Shown in pieces: positions 26,835 to 35,035 of a stretch of 64,000 nucleotides of DNA. The stretch's first letter is position 1; each line of letters begins with the position of its first letter. Location: positions 62,001 to 126,000 of the forward strand of contig NZ_JABWGN010000001.1 of assembly GCF_013363975.1 (NCBI RefSeq), written 5' to 3'. The stretch is from Nonomuraea montanisoli (lineage in GTDB: Bacteria; Actinomycetota; Actinomycetes; Streptosporangiales; Streptosporangiaceae). Below the pieces are notes generated by a model. That model ran no database searches. It worked only from the letters and a program-made list of their open reading frames with translations, and was not told the origin of the DNA. A program made the translations under genes and the position numbers.

Positions 26835-28358
26835 GTGAGCCACGGACATGTCGCGCCCGCGCCCCCGGACGGGGCGCGGGCCACCGGCGGATGGGCCGCG
26901 CTGGCCCTGCTCTGCCTGGCGCAGTTCATGCTCATCGTCGACATCACGGTCGTGCAGGTGGCCCTGCCGAGCATCGGGGCGGACCTCGGCCTCGGCCGCG
27001 AGGCGCTCACCTGGGTCGTCACGACGTACACGCTGTGCTTCGGCGGGCTCATGGTCCTGGGCGGAAGGCTCGCGGACGCGCTCGGCGCGCGCCGGACGCT
27101 GCTCGCGGGACTGGCCGTGTTCACGCTCGCCTCGCTGGTCGCGGGGGTCGCGGCGAACGGCGCCACGCTCATCGCCGGCCGCGCACTCCAGGGGGTGGGA
27201 GCGGCGCTGATGTCGCCGTCGGCACTCGCCGTCATCACCAGGACCTTCCACGGCGACCGGCGCGGCCGGGCGCTCGGGGTGTGGGCGGCCATCGGCGGCA
27301 CCGGCGCCGCGGCGGGCGTCCTGCTCGGCGGGCTGCTGACGGCCGGGCCCGGCTGGACGTGGGTGTTCTACGTGAACGTGCCGATCGGCGTGCTCGTGAT
27401 CGCCGCCCTGCCGGCCGTCGTGCCCGCTCCCGAGCGGACCGCGCATGACGAGCGGGCCGCGCATGACGAGCGGGCCGCGCACGGCGAGCGGGCCGCGCAC
27501 GGCGAGCAGACCGCGCACGGCGAGCGGGCGGAGATCGACGTGCCCGGGGCCGCGGCCGTGACCCTGGCCACCGGGCTGCTCATCTACGGCCTGGTCGGCG
27601 CGGGCGACGCGGGCTGGGCCTCCACGCGCACCCTGCTCCCCCTGGCCGGCTCGGCCGTCCTCTACACCGTGTTCGTGCTGGTCGAGCGGAACGCGCGGGA
27701 GCCGCTCATGCGGATCGCGACGCTGACCCGCCGCCCGGTGCTCTCCGGCGCCTTCGTCATGCTCATGGCCACCGGTCTCATGCTCGGCCTGTTCTTCCTC
27801 AGCTCGCTCCACCTCCAGCACGTGCTGCGCATGAGCCCGCTGGAGACGGGCCTGCTGTTCCTGCCGGTCGCGGTCGCCATCACGGCCGGCGCCCAGCTCG
27901 GCGCGCACCTGATCGGCAGGATCGGCGGGCGGCCCGTCGCCGTGGCGGCGTTCGCGCTGACCGCGCTCGGGGCGTGGCTGATGACGCGGATCGACCCCGG
28001 CGCGAGCGCCTACACGACGCTGCTGCCGGGCTTCGTGGTGGCGGCGCTCGGCATCGGGCCCGCGTTCGTCACTGCCACCACGACGACCATGGCCAACGTC
28101 CCGAGCGGCGAGGCCGGCGTGGCGTCGGGCGTGGTCAACACCTTCCACGAGCTGGGCGGGTCGATCGGCGTCGCGGTCGTCTCGTCCGTCGCCGCGGCCG
28201 GTCTGACTCCGGGGGCCACGGGGATCGGCGGCTTCACCGGCGCGCTGACGGTGTGCGCGGTCGCCGCGGCGGCCACCGCCGTGGTCTCGCTCGCGCTGGT
28301 GCCGGGCGGGAGGCCGGCGGGGACGTTCGTGGGCCACGGACACGGGCACGGTCACTGA
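26835..28358 (+). CDS. DHA2-type MFS exporter with His-containing loop repeats and His-rich tail
   Basis: A 507-residue major facilitator of the EmrB/QacA (DHA2) class. It opens with LCLAQFMLIVDITVVQVALPSIG and motif A GGRLADALGARR, and contains motif C-like GIGGTGAAAGVLLGG. The central loop (about residues 198-235) is made of six copies of a hexapeptide near AAHGER, and the protein ends FVGHGHGHGH. The GTG start follows AAGGAGA. The His clusters and the CsoR-like site in front suggest metal-linked efflux, but DHA2 members mostly export drugs, so the substrate is open. Confidence 0.85.
   Translation: MSHGHVAPAPPDGARATGGWAALALLCLAQFMLIVDITVVQVALPSIGADLGLGREALTWVVTTYTLCFGGLMVLGGRLADALGARRTLLAGLAVFTLASLVAGVAANGATLIAGRALQGVGAALMSPSALAVITRTFHGDRRGRALGVWAAIGGTGAAAGVLLGGLLTAGPGWTWVFYVNVPIGVLVIAALPAVVPAPERTAHDERAAHDERAAHGERAAHGEQTAHGERAEIDVPGAAAVTLATGLLIYGLVGAGDAGWASTRTLLPLAGSAVLYTVFVLVERNAREPLMRIATLTRRPVLSGAFVMLMATGLMLGLFFLSSLHLQHVLRMSPLETGLLFLPVAVAITAGAQLGAHLIGRIGGRPVAVAAFALTALGAWLMTRIDPGASAYTTLLPGFVVAALGIGPAFVTATTTTMANVPSGEAGVASGVVNTFHELGGSIGVAVVSSVAAAGLTPGATGIGGFTGALTVCAVAAAATAVVSLALVPGGRPAGTFVGHGHGHGH
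27427..27534 (+). repeat. 18-bp tandem repeats encoding a His-containing hexapeptide
   Basis: About six imperfect copies of an 18-bp unit (core GAGCGGGCCGCGCACGGC) encode ERTAHD, ERAAHD, ERAAHG, ERAAHG, EQTAHG, ERAE. They fall in the loop between the sixth and seventh predicted membrane segments of the MFS protein and keep the frame. Confidence 0.9.
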
Positions 28359-28391
28359 CGACCAGCCGTTTCCCGGGGGTCGCCACGTGAC

Positions 28392-28411
28392 ACATATACC
28401 CCCTATCCGTA
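28392..28411 (-). promoter_or_regulatory. CsoR-like operator before the DUF4396 gene
   Basis: Read on the minus strand this is TACGGATAGGGGGTATATGT: TAC, five bases, GGGGGTAT, the same spacing as the sites at 26772 and 54443. It lies 30 bases before the DUF4396 start and includes the TATACC that may act as the -10 box, so bound protein would block the promoter. Confidence 0.55.
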
Positions 28412-28441
28412 TGATGGCCGGGACGTAAGGAAGGCAGGACC

Positions 28442-29005
28442 ATGGACAACCCCACCGGCCCCACCGGCCACCCGACCGGCCCGCACGGCGATCCCCACGC
28501 CGGCCACCACGCCCCGCAGGCCGACGGCCACACCGGTCATCACGCCGGTCACCACGCGGGCGCGCCCGCGGCGACGTGGCAGGCCGCCGCCCAGGCGACC
28601 CTGCACTGCCTGACCGGCTGCGCCATCGGCGAGGTGCTCGGCATGGTCATCGGCACCGCGGCCGGGCTGCACAACGCCGGCACCGTCGTGCTGTCCGTGG
28701 CGCTGGCGTTCGTCTTCGGGTACGCGCTCACCATGCGCGGCGTGATGCGCGCGGGCCTCGACTTCCGCTCGGCGCTCAAGGTGGCGCTGGCGGCCGACAC
28801 GGTGTCGATCATCGTCATGGAGCTGCTGGACAACGCCGTGATGGTGCTGGTGCCCGGCGCGATGGACGCGGGCCTGACGAGCGGGCTGTTCTGGGCCTCG
28901 CTGGCCGGGTCGCTGGTGGTGGCGTTCCTGCTGACCACGCCGGTCAACCGCTGGCTCATCAGCCGGGGCAAGGGGCACGCCGTGGTCCACCAGTACCACC
29001 ACTGA
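28442..29005 (+). CDS. DUF4396 membrane protein with His-rich N-terminus
   Basis: A 187-residue protein. The first 45 residues are hydrophilic and hold about 13 His in GHP, GHH and HAGHH clusters. Then come four hydrophobic segments with family-like blocks LHCLTGCAIGEVLGMVIG, ALTMRGVMRAGLDFRSALKVALAADTVSIIVMELLDNAVM and a C-terminal GLFWASLAGSLVVAFLLTTPVNRWLI. It ends HAVVHQYHH. DUF4396 has no known activity. Metal binding by the N-terminus is an inference from composition and from the CsoR-like site in front. The ATG follows AAGGAAGG. Confidence 0.78.
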   Translation: MDNPTGPTGHPTGPHGDPHAGHHAPQADGHTGHHAGHHAGAPAATWQAAAQATLHCLTGCAIGEVLGMVIGTAAGLHNAGTVVLSVALAFVFGYALTMRGVMRAGLDFRSALKVALAADTVSIIVMELLDNAVMVLVPGAMDAGLTSGLFWASLAGSLVVAFLLTTPVNRWLISRGKGHAVVHQYHH

Positions 29006-29133
29006 GGCCAGGCCCCTGCGCGACAAGGGGGCGCGGGGCGGGCGATACGCGTAGGCTGACAGGAGCGGTGACTTGCTCGCGCTCGGCTTGAGCGCATAGG
29101 CGATTTCTTTCGCACCGTGGATCGGACTCGATC

Positions 29134-29502
29134 GTGACAGCCCTGACCATTCAGTTGGCGCACGACCAGGACCACACCGTCATCGCCCTGATCGGAGATC
29201 TCGACGCCCTCTCGGCCGTGCGCCTGGACGGCGCCGTCGAGGCCGCTTTGCTCGACGGTCATCGGCACCTCGCCGTGGACACCACCGCCCTCACCTTCTG
29301 CGACTGCTCCGGCCTGGGGGCCCTGCTGCGGGCCCAGCAGGCCGTGGCAGTCCTGGAGGGCACCATGACGCTCACGAACGTGCACGGCGTCCTGCGACGG
29401 ATCCTCGACGTCACCCGGCTCGACGCCGCCTTCGCCGAGGGACCCGACCGCGCCCTCCCGTCCTCCGCCGCGCCGCCCGCCGCCGTGGCGCAGACCTCCT
29501 GA
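29134..29502 (+). CDS. STAS-domain anti-sigma factor antagonist family protein
   Basis: A 122-residue single-domain STAS protein. The fold runs from TIQLAHDQDHTVIALIGDLDALSAVRLDGAV to the conserved phosphorylation loop DCSGLGALLRAQQ (Ser about 64) and a final helix pair, with a low-complexity tail. Such proteins bind anti-sigma kinases when unphosphorylated. No partner kinase or sigma gene adjoins it, and it may be transcribed alone. The GTG start has only a weak ribosome site. Confidence 0.82.
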   Translation: MTALTIQLAHDQDHTVIALIGDLDALSAVRLDGAVEAALLDGHRHLAVDTTALTFCDCSGLGALLRAQQAVAVLEGTMTLTNVHGVLRRILDVTRLDAAFAEGPDRALPSSAAPPAAVAQTS

Positions 29503-29550
29503 GGCGGGAGATGCCGCTCGACGCCTGACATCCGCCCAGCTAGGCTCGGT

Positions 29551-29568
29551 CATATGAACAGTTCTTCA
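29551..29568 (+). promoter_or_regulatory. ArsR-type operator overlapping the start codon of the sensor gene
   Basis: CATATGAACAGTTCTTCA contains an imperfect inverted repeat (TGAA with TTCA) and includes the ATG of the ArsR gene. It matches CATGTGAACAGTCATTCA at 30008-30025 at 15 of 18 positions. A TAGGCT box 7 bases upstream suggests a leaderless transcript, which would let the repressor cover both start point and start codon. Confidence 0.6.
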
Positions 29569-29964
29569 CAGGAACAGATGACCGCCCTGGAGGGCTGCGC
29601 CACCCGGGTGGTCGACGCCGACCGGGTGGCCGCCGTCAGCTCCCGCATGCCCGCCGAGACCGACCTCGTCGACACGGCCGACATCTTCGGCCTGCTCTCC
29701 GACCCCGGGCGGCTGCGGCTTCTGCTGGCGCTCCTCGACGGAGAGCTGTGCGTGTGCGACCTTTCGGTGGTGACCGGTCTGAGCGAGTCGGCCACCTCCC
29801 ACGCGCTGCGCCTGCTGCGCGCGCACCGCGTCGTCGCCGTACGGCGGGCCGGCCGCATGGCCTACTACCGGCTGGACGACGCCCACGTCCGCATGCTGCT
29901 CGACCTCGCCCTGGCGCACACCGAGCACACCCAGGCCATCCATCCCGAACGCAAGGAGTCCTGA
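29554..29964 (+). CDS. ArsR/SmtB-family metal-sensing repressor, alpha-5 type zinc site
   Basis: A 136-residue winged-helix repressor. Residues about 38-105 hold the HTH (LLSDPGRLRLLLALLDGELCVCDLSVVTGLSESATSHALRLLRAHRVVAVRR). Two metal-site features are visible: ELCVCDL in alpha-3, as in the CadC/ArsR group, and in alpha-5 the exact spacing D-x-H-(10 residues)-H-x-x-H (DDAHVRMLLDLALAHTEH) of the SmtB/CzrA zinc sensors. It most likely releases DNA when zinc (or cobalt or cadmium) is high, inducing itself and the CDF exporter downstream. Confidence 0.88.
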   Translation: MNSSSQEQMTALEGCATRVVDADRVAAVSSRMPAETDLVDTADIFGLLSDPGRLRLLLALLDGELCVCDLSVVTGLSESATSHALRLLRAHRVVAVRRAGRMAYYRLDDAHVRMLLDLALAHTEHTQAIHPERKES

Positions 29965-29973
29965 ACGCCCGTA

Positions 29974-30025
29974 TTGACAGGCGAGCGGAGCCCGCCCATA
30001 AACTCAACATGTGAACAGTCATTCA
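29974..30025 (+). promoter_or_regulatory. Promoter and ArsR-type operator of the CDF exporter gene
   Basis: A consensus -35 TTGACA (29974-29979), 17 bases, then CATAAA (29997-30002). CATGTGAACAGTCATTCA at 30008-30025 covers the expected start point and is almost the same as the site at 29551. The CDF gene therefore has its own zinc-controlled promoter although the sensor gene lies just upstream. Confidence 0.65.
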
Positions 30026-30057
30026 GATGTTGCAGGTGTCGAGGAGGAGGCGCACCC

Positions 30058-31062
30058 ATGAGCGACCGCGAGCGGGGGCACGGCCACGGACACGGACAGG
30101 GTCACGGCCACGGGCATGCCGTCAGCGTGGCGGGCGACCGCCGCTACCTGACCGCCGCCCTGGCGCTGATCGTCGGGTTCATGGCGATCGAGGTGGTCAT
30201 CGGGTTCGTCGCCGGGTCACTGGCGCTGATCTCCGACGCCGGGCACATGCTCACCGACGCCATCGCCATCGTCTTCGCCCTCGTCGCGATGCGGATCGCG
30301 GCCCGGCCGCCGCAGGGCGGGTTCACGTACGGGCTGAAGCGCGCCGAGATCGTCTCGGCGCAGATCAACGGTGTGACGCTGCTGCTGCTGAGCGCGTACT
30401 TCATCGTCGAGAGCGTGCGCCGCTTCGCCAACCCGCCCGAGGTCGAGGGCCTGTACGTGGTGCTGACCGGCCTGGCCGGCATCGCGGTCAACCTGGCGGC
30501 CACCTGGCTGCTGGCCCGGGCCAACCGCAGCAGCCTCAACGTCGAGGGCGCCTACCAGCACATCCTGAACGACCTGTTCGCGTTCATCGCCACGACCGTC
30601 GCCGGCGCCGTGGTGCTGTTCACCGGCTGGACCAGGGCGGACGCGGTCGCCGCCCTGGTCGTGGCCGCGCTCATGCTCAAGGCCGGGTGGGGGCTGGTGC
30701 GCGACTCGGCGCGGGTGTTCATGGAGGCGGCGCCCGTCGGCATGAACCCCGCCGAGATCGGCCGCGAGCTGGCCGCCCTGGACAACGTCGTCGAGGTGCA
30801 CGACCTGCACATCTGGGAGGTGACCTCCAACTACCCGGCGATGTCGGCGCACGTGCTGGTCACGCCGGGCGACGACTGCCACGCCGTACGGCTGGCGGCC
30901 GAGCGGCTGGTCCACGACCGGTACGGGATCGAGCACACGACGCTGCAGGTGGACCACGCCCCGTCCGACGTGCTGACCATCGGCGAGCCGGACCGCCACT
31001 GCGCCGACTCCCACGGCCCGGCCCACCGCCCCGATCCGCGCCCCGGCGGCGTCCAGCGGTAG
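30058..31062 (+). CDS. Cation diffusion facilitator (zinc/cobalt/cadmium efflux) with His-rich N-terminus
   Basis: A 334-residue CDF exporter. The first 22 residues are HGHGHGQGHGHGH. Six membrane segments follow, with the metal-site pairs HxxxD: HMLTD in the second segment (GSLALISDAGHMLTDAIA) and HILND in the fifth (GAYQHILNDLFAFIATTVAG). The cytoplasmic C-terminal domain has VHDLHIWEVTSNYPAMSAHV. The ATG follows GAGGAGGAGG. It exchanges cytosolic Zn for protons, in the CzcD/ZitB manner, and pairs functionally with the ArsR sensor. Upstream codons from 29974 in the same frame are not part of the protein. Confidence 0.93.
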   Translation: MSDRERGHGHGHGQGHGHGHAVSVAGDRRYLTAALALIVGFMAIEVVIGFVAGSLALISDAGHMLTDAIAIVFALVAMRIAARPPQGGFTYGLKRAEIVSAQINGVTLLLLSAYFIVESVRRFANPPEVEGLYVVLTGLAGIAVNLAATWLLARANRSSLNVEGAYQHILNDLFAFIATTVAGAVVLFTGWTRADAVAALVVAALMLKAGWGLVRDSARVFMEAAPVGMNPAEIGRELAALDNVVEVHDLHIWEVTSNYPAMSAHVLVTPGDDCHAVRLAAERLVHDRYGIEHTTLQVDHAPSDVLTIGEPDRHCADSHGPAHRPDPRPGGVQR

Positions 31063-31115
31063 CCGGCGGTGTCAGCCGTGGCCCGTGGTGTCAGCGGTAA
31101 CCGGTGGTGTCGGCG
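31048..31115. repeat. 19-bp imperfect tandem repeats across the convergent gene ends
   Basis: About three and a half copies of a unit near GGTGTCAGCGGTAACCGGT span the end of the CDF gene, the gap, and the end of the SDR gene. The units at 31068 and 31087 differ at only a few positions. Confidence 0.7.
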
Positions 31116-32005
31116 GGGCGGCCGGCGTCCATCACCTCCACCAGGTACCGCCAGCAGTCGGGCCGCGAGCCGTCCACGTCCGTGAACCCGTACTCCCGGG
31201 CCAGCTCCCCGCTCGACACCGACCGCCCGCTCCACCGGGCGACCTCCGGGTCGGCGGCCAGCGCCGCCACCGCCCGCCCGGTGAAGCGCGGCGACTCGGA
31301 GATGGCGAAGTGCGGCTGCGCGGCGGTCGCGTCCCGCCAGTCGTCCTCGGTGACGCCGAAGTTGTCCAGCATCATCTCCGAGCGCAGCCATCCCGGCGTC
31401 AGCGCCACGGCCGCGCAGCCGTGCGGCTTCAGCTCGTGCGCCTGGGAGTACGCGAGCCGGATGACGGCGGTCTTGGCGAGGTCGTAGAAGAACGAGACGC
31501 GGTAGTTGCGGTCGTTGTAGTCCTTGGTGCCGTCGGTCATCTCCACCACCAGACCGCCCGGGTTCCTGGTCAGCAGCGGGAGCGCGTGGTGGCTGGTGAC
31601 GATGTGCGTCTCGACGGCCAGGCGGAGCAGCCGCAGCCCGCCGTCGAGGTCGTGCTCCCAGAGCGGCGTCTCCCACTGGGCCAGCTTCTCCCCGCCCCAC
31701 ACGTCGTTCACCAGCACGTCGAGCCGGCCCTGCTCGCGGTCGATCCGCTCGACGAGCGCGCGGACCGCGTCGTGGTCGAGGTGGTCCACCTGGACCGCGA
31801 CGCCCCGGCCGCCGGCCCGGTCCACCAGTTCGGCGGTCTCCTCGATGGTCTCCGGCCGGTCGTACTCGGAGCGCTGGTCCCGCGTCGTGCGGCCGGTCAC
31901 GTACACGGTCGCCCCGGCGGCGCCGAGCTCCACCGCGATGCCCCGTCCGGCGCCCCTCGTCGCCCCGGCGACCAGCGCGACCCTGCCCTGCAACGTCTGT
32001 GTCAT
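31091..32005 (-). CDS. Short-chain dehydrogenase/reductase (SDR) family oxidoreductase
   Basis: A 304-residue SDR, a little longer than the classical 250. The NAD(P) motif is GATRGAGRG near the start, the NNAG-like position reads VNDVWGG, and the catalytic Tyr and Lys are in FFYDLAK. The start is set at ATG 32005, where the sequence MTQTLQGRVALVAGATRG begins like the family; upstream in-frame codons lack similarity. TGRTTRDQRSEYDRPETIEETAELV is typical of a subgroup with an extended loop. The substrate is unknown. Confidence 0.88.
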   Translation of the reverse strand: MTQTLQGRVALVAGATRGAGRGIAVELGAAGATVYVTGRTTRDQRSEYDRPETIEETAELVDRAGGRGVAVQVDHLDHDAVRALVERIDREQGRLDVLVNDVWGGEKLAQWETPLWEHDLDGGLRLLRLAVETHIVTSHHALPLLTRNPGGLVVEMTDGTKDYNDRNYRVSFFYDLAKTAVIRLAYSQAHELKPHGCAAVALTPGWLRSEMMLDNFGVTEDDWRDATAAQPHFAISESPRFTGRAVAALAADPEVARWSGRSVSSGELAREYGFTDVDGSRPDCWRYLVEVMDAGRPADTTGYR

Positions 32006-32114
32006 GGCTCCAGGCTGACACCGAAACCCGACACGGCGTGTCATGTTTTCCGCCGGGAACCGGCACGTCCGATTCCGACAAGACCCGGGCCCGCCCGGTG
32101 GGCAGGCTGAGGGT

Positions 32115-33020
32115 ATGAGCATCGACCTCTCCGCGGCCGCGGCCTTCATGGCGACGCACGCGCGCGTCCTCGACCGCCGCCGCTTCACCCTGCTGACCGG
32201 CCTCCTGGAGGGGGCTCCCGGCGACACCGCCGCCGTGCTGTCGGCCCTCGACGCGTACCGCAACGAGGACGGCGGCTACGGCTGGGGCCTCGAACCCGAC
32301 CTGCGCACCCCCGACAGCCAGCCGGGCGCCGCCATGCACGCGTTCACGGTGTTCGAGGACGTCGCGCCCGTCACCGATCCGCGGGCGGCCGGGCTGTGCG
32401 ACTGGCTCGGGTCGGTCTCGCTGCCGGACGGCGGCCTGCCGTTCGCCCTGCCCGCCACGGTCGCGGCCGGCACCGCCCCCTGGTGGGCGGGGGCCGACCC
32501 GCGGGTCTCCTCGCTGCAGATCACCGCGGTCACGGCCGCCGCGGCGCACCGGGTCGCCGCGCACGACGCGGCCGTCGCCGCCCATCCGTGGCTGGAGCGG
32601 GCCACCGCGTACTGCCTGGACGCGATCGCGGCGACCGAGCGGGCGCCGCACGCCTACGAGCTGGCCTTCGCGGTGCGCCTCCTCGACGCGGCCCACGCCG
32701 CCCACCCGGCGCGCGTGGCGGCACTCCTCGACCATCTGCGCCCGTTCGTCCCGGCGGACGGCCTCATGCGGGTCGAGGGCGGCAAGGAGGACGAGCGGCT
32801 GCGCCCGCTGGACTTCTCACCGTTCCCGGACGGCCCGTCGCGGTCGCTGTTCGTCAAGGAGGCGGTCGACGCGGACCTCGACCGGCTGGCCGCGGGCCAG
32901 GCGGAGGACGGCGGCTGGAGCGTCGACTACGCCCACTTCTCGGCGGCGAGCCCGCTGGAGTGGCGCGGGCACGCCACCGTGCACGCCGTCACCGTCCTCC
33001 ACCACAACGGCCGGCTCTGA
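32115..33020 (+). CDS. Alpha/alpha-toroid (prenyltransferase-like fold) hypothetical protein
   Basis: A 301-residue protein with repeated hydrophobic helices and Gly-Gly turns such as YRNEDGGYGWGLEPDLRTPDSQ, LPDGGLPFAL and QAEDGGWSVDY. These resemble the QW-type repeats of squalene-hopene cyclase and protein prenyltransferase beta subunits. The DxDD motif of cyclases is not visible, so catalysis is uncertain. No signal peptide or neighbour suggests a pathway. Confidence 0.6.
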   Translation: MSIDLSAAAAFMATHARVLDRRRFTLLTGLLEGAPGDTAAVLSALDAYRNEDGGYGWGLEPDLRTPDSQPGAAMHAFTVFEDVAPVTDPRAAGLCDWLGSVSLPDGGLPFALPATVAAGTAPWWAGADPRVSSLQITAVTAAAAHRVAAHDAAVAAHPWLERATAYCLDAIAATERAPHAYELAFAVRLLDAAHAAHPARVAALLDHLRPFVPADGLMRVEGGKEDERLRPLDFSPFPDGPSRSLFVKEAVDADLDRLAAGQAEDGGWSVDYAHFSAASPLEWRGHATVHAVTVLHHNGRL

Positions 33021-33039
33021 CCTCACCCCGGCGGGGCGG

Positions 33040-33666
33040 TCACACGGTCCGGCTCTCCGGCGGGAAGCCCGTCCAGCGCAGGCCCACGGGCAGGTGCTCC
33101 ATGTCGTTGAAGCACATGACGGAGGGGGCCCGGCCCGGCGCGTACCGGATGACGGTCAGGGCGGCGTTGGCGTGGTTGACGCCCAGCCAGCGCCACTCCG
33201 GGGCGTACAGGGCGGCGCGGACCAGCCAGCCGATCAGGAAGTTGTGCGTGACGACCAGCTCGTGGCGCGGTTCGCCGCCCTCCGCGCAGCCCGTGAACCG
33301 CTCCAGCGCCTCCTTCGCCAGCGTGGCGCCGCGCTCCCGCTCCTCCGCGGGGATCTCGCCGAGGAAGCCCATGAGGTGATCGGCCGCCTCGACCGGCAGT
33401 TCCTCCCGTTGCGGTACGTACGGCACGTAGTCCCCGGCGGCCTCCGCGACCCGCACCGGCACGTCGCCGAGCTGCCCGGCGATCAGCTCGGCGGTCATCG
33501 TGGCCCTGGGCAGCGGGCCGTGGTGGAGCACCGCGAGCGGGACGTCCCGCAGCCGCCTGCCCAGCAGCACGGCCTGGCGCCTCCCGCTCTCCGTCAGCGT
33601 CGTCTCGTCGGCGGACGCCTCGCCGTGGCGGGTGAGGTACAGGTATCGGGGCGCTTTGTTGCTCAT
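33040..33666 (-). CDS. Histidine phosphatase family protein
   Basis: A 208-residue cytoplasmic phosphatase of the phosphoglycerate mutase-like branch. The catalytic His is in YLTRHGEAS near residue 14, further core residues are in HHGPLPRATMTAELI, and the second His is in ELVVTHNFLIGWLVRAAL. The substrate is not evident. Confidence 0.88.
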   Translation of the reverse strand: MSNKAPRYLYLTRHGEASADETTLTESGRRQAVLLGRRLRDVPLAVLHHGPLPRATMTAELIAGQLGDVPVRVAEAAGDYVPYVPQREELPVEAADHLMGFLGEIPAEERERGATLAKEALERFTGCAEGGEPRHELVVTHNFLIGWLVRAALYAPEWRWLGVNHANAALTVIRYAPGRAPSVMCFNDMEHLPVGLRWTGFPPESRTV

Positions 33667-33792
33667 GTCCCGAAACTGTATGACTCAGCGGTCCCGGTGG
33701 AGAGAGGGCACTGTCGTCCGGGATAGTGACGGCCTGCCCCGCGCGCTGGTCACTCTGGGAGATGTGACCCGGCAACCGGACGCCCGCTGACC

Positions 33793-34620
33793 ATGGGGGA
33801 CGCTCGGGCGGTGACGGAGCGGCACCTCGGCCTCTTCCGGAACGTCCCGGCCGCGCGCCCCGGCCTCTGCCGCGTCTGCCACTCCGCACCGGCCGAGGTC
33901 CGCTTCGCGCGCGGCGAGCCGCACGGCACCGCGCACCTGTGCACCGGCTGCCTCCGCACCACCGCCGGGCTCCACCGGCACACCCCGCACGTGGTGCCCG
34001 TCTCGCTGTGCGCATGGACGGGCGACGACAGGCGGCTGTACGACCTCCTGACCCGCCGCCGCACCCCGCCCGGCGGGCCGAGCCCCGCCACGCTGCTCGC
34101 CGCGACGCTCGCGCGCTTCCACCGGGCCCACCTGCCCTGCCTGACGCGGGCGGCGGGCGGGCCGTTCACGCTGGTCACCACGGTCCCCGGGGTGGGAGCC
34201 GACCGGCCCGTCGAGGCGTTCGACCTCCTGCCGCGCGTCGTGCAGTGGGTCGCCGCGCTGCGCGGCCCGCACCGGCCCGTCCTCATGCCGGGCGGCGACC
34301 GCGCCGCCGAGGCCGCGCTCGCCCGCCACGTCCCGGACGAACGGGCCTTCCATGTCCTCGGCCGTCTCGACGGCGAGCGGGTGCTGCTGCTGGACGAGCT
34401 GTTCGCCGGCGGCGCCCGCGTGCAGAGCGCCGCCTCGGCGCTGTACCGGGCGGGGGCCGAGGAGGTGGTGGCGCTGGTCGTGGCCCGCCTGACGGACCCG
34501 TGGGCCGACACGCGGCTCGCGGACGCGTGGGCCCGGCCGTACGACTTCGGCCGCTGCTGCCTGTGCGACCCGGCGGCGCGCCTTTCGCCGGACACCGGGT
34601 GGCGGGCGAGGCTGGGTTAG
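33793..34620 (+). CDS. ComF-like phosphoribosyltransferase domain protein
   Basis: A 275-residue protein. The N-terminus has a four-Cys zinc-ribbon-like region (CRVCHSAP, CTGC), and the C-terminus has the PRPP-loop region VLLLDELFAGGARVQSAASALYRAGAEEVVALVVARL. In a canonical PRPP loop the two acids are adjacent (VDDVxTTG); here they are DEL and the Thr residues are replaced by Ala and Gly. It ends with a further Cys cluster (RCCLCDP). ComF proteins link DNA uptake and repair; the odd loop makes activity doubtful. Confidence 0.65.
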   Translation: MGDARAVTERHLGLFRNVPAARPGLCRVCHSAPAEVRFARGEPHGTAHLCTGCLRTTAGLHRHTPHVVPVSLCAWTGDDRRLYDLLTRRRTPPGGPSPATLLAATLARFHRAHLPCLTRAAGGPFTLVTTVPGVGADRPVEAFDLLPRVVQWVAALRGPHRPVLMPGGDRAAEAALARHVPDERAFHVLGRLDGERVLLLDELFAGGARVQSAASALYRAGAEEVVALVVARLTDPWADTRLADAWARPYDFGRCCLCDPAARLSPDTGWRARLG

Positions 34621-34667
34621 TCTCGTGGGGTCACCAGTGCCGACGCACCCGAGCCCAGGGGACATCC

Positions 34668-35000
34668 ATGATCTTCATCACCGCGAAGTTCCGCGTCCTG
34701 CCGGAGCACGCCGACCGCTGGCCCGAGATCGCCGCGGAGTTCACGCGGGCCACGCGCGCCGAGCCGGGGTGCCTGTGGTTCGACTGGTCGCGCAGCCTCG
34801 ACGATCCGCAGGAGTACGTCCTGGTCGAGGCGTTCCGCGACAGCGAGGCGGGCGCCGCGCACGTGACGTCGGAGCACTTCCGCACGGCTCAGCGCACGCT
34901 GCCGCCGCACCTGGCGGAGACGCCGCGCATCGTGAACGCCGACGTCCCGCAGCAGGACTGGTCCGAGCTGGGCGAGATGGCGGTCCCCGGACGCCCCTGA
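34668..35000 (+). CDS. Antibiotic biosynthesis monooxygenase (ABM) domain protein
   Basis: A 110-residue protein with a YgiN-like ferredoxin fold: MIFITAKFRVLPEHADRWPEIAAEFTRATRAEPGCLWFDWSRSLDDPQEYVLVEAFRDSEAGAAHVTSEHF. Such dimers act as cofactor-free quinone or polyketide monooxygenases or have unknown roles. It follows the ComF-like gene by 47 bases. Confidence 0.85.
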   Translation: MIFITAKFRVLPEHADRWPEIAAEFTRATRAEPGCLWFDWSRSLDDPQEYVLVEAFRDSEAGAAHVTSEHFRTAQRTLPPHLAETPRIVNADVPQQDWSELGEMAVPGRP

Positions 35001-35035
35001 CCGCGGTCCTGAGGCATCAGCCGCGATCCTGAGCA

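Noticed and set aside
29554..29964. Arsenic-specific sensor reading of the ArsR protein
   Set aside because: The CVC pair is present, but the exact alpha-5 zinc spacing and the CDF neighbour favour zinc.
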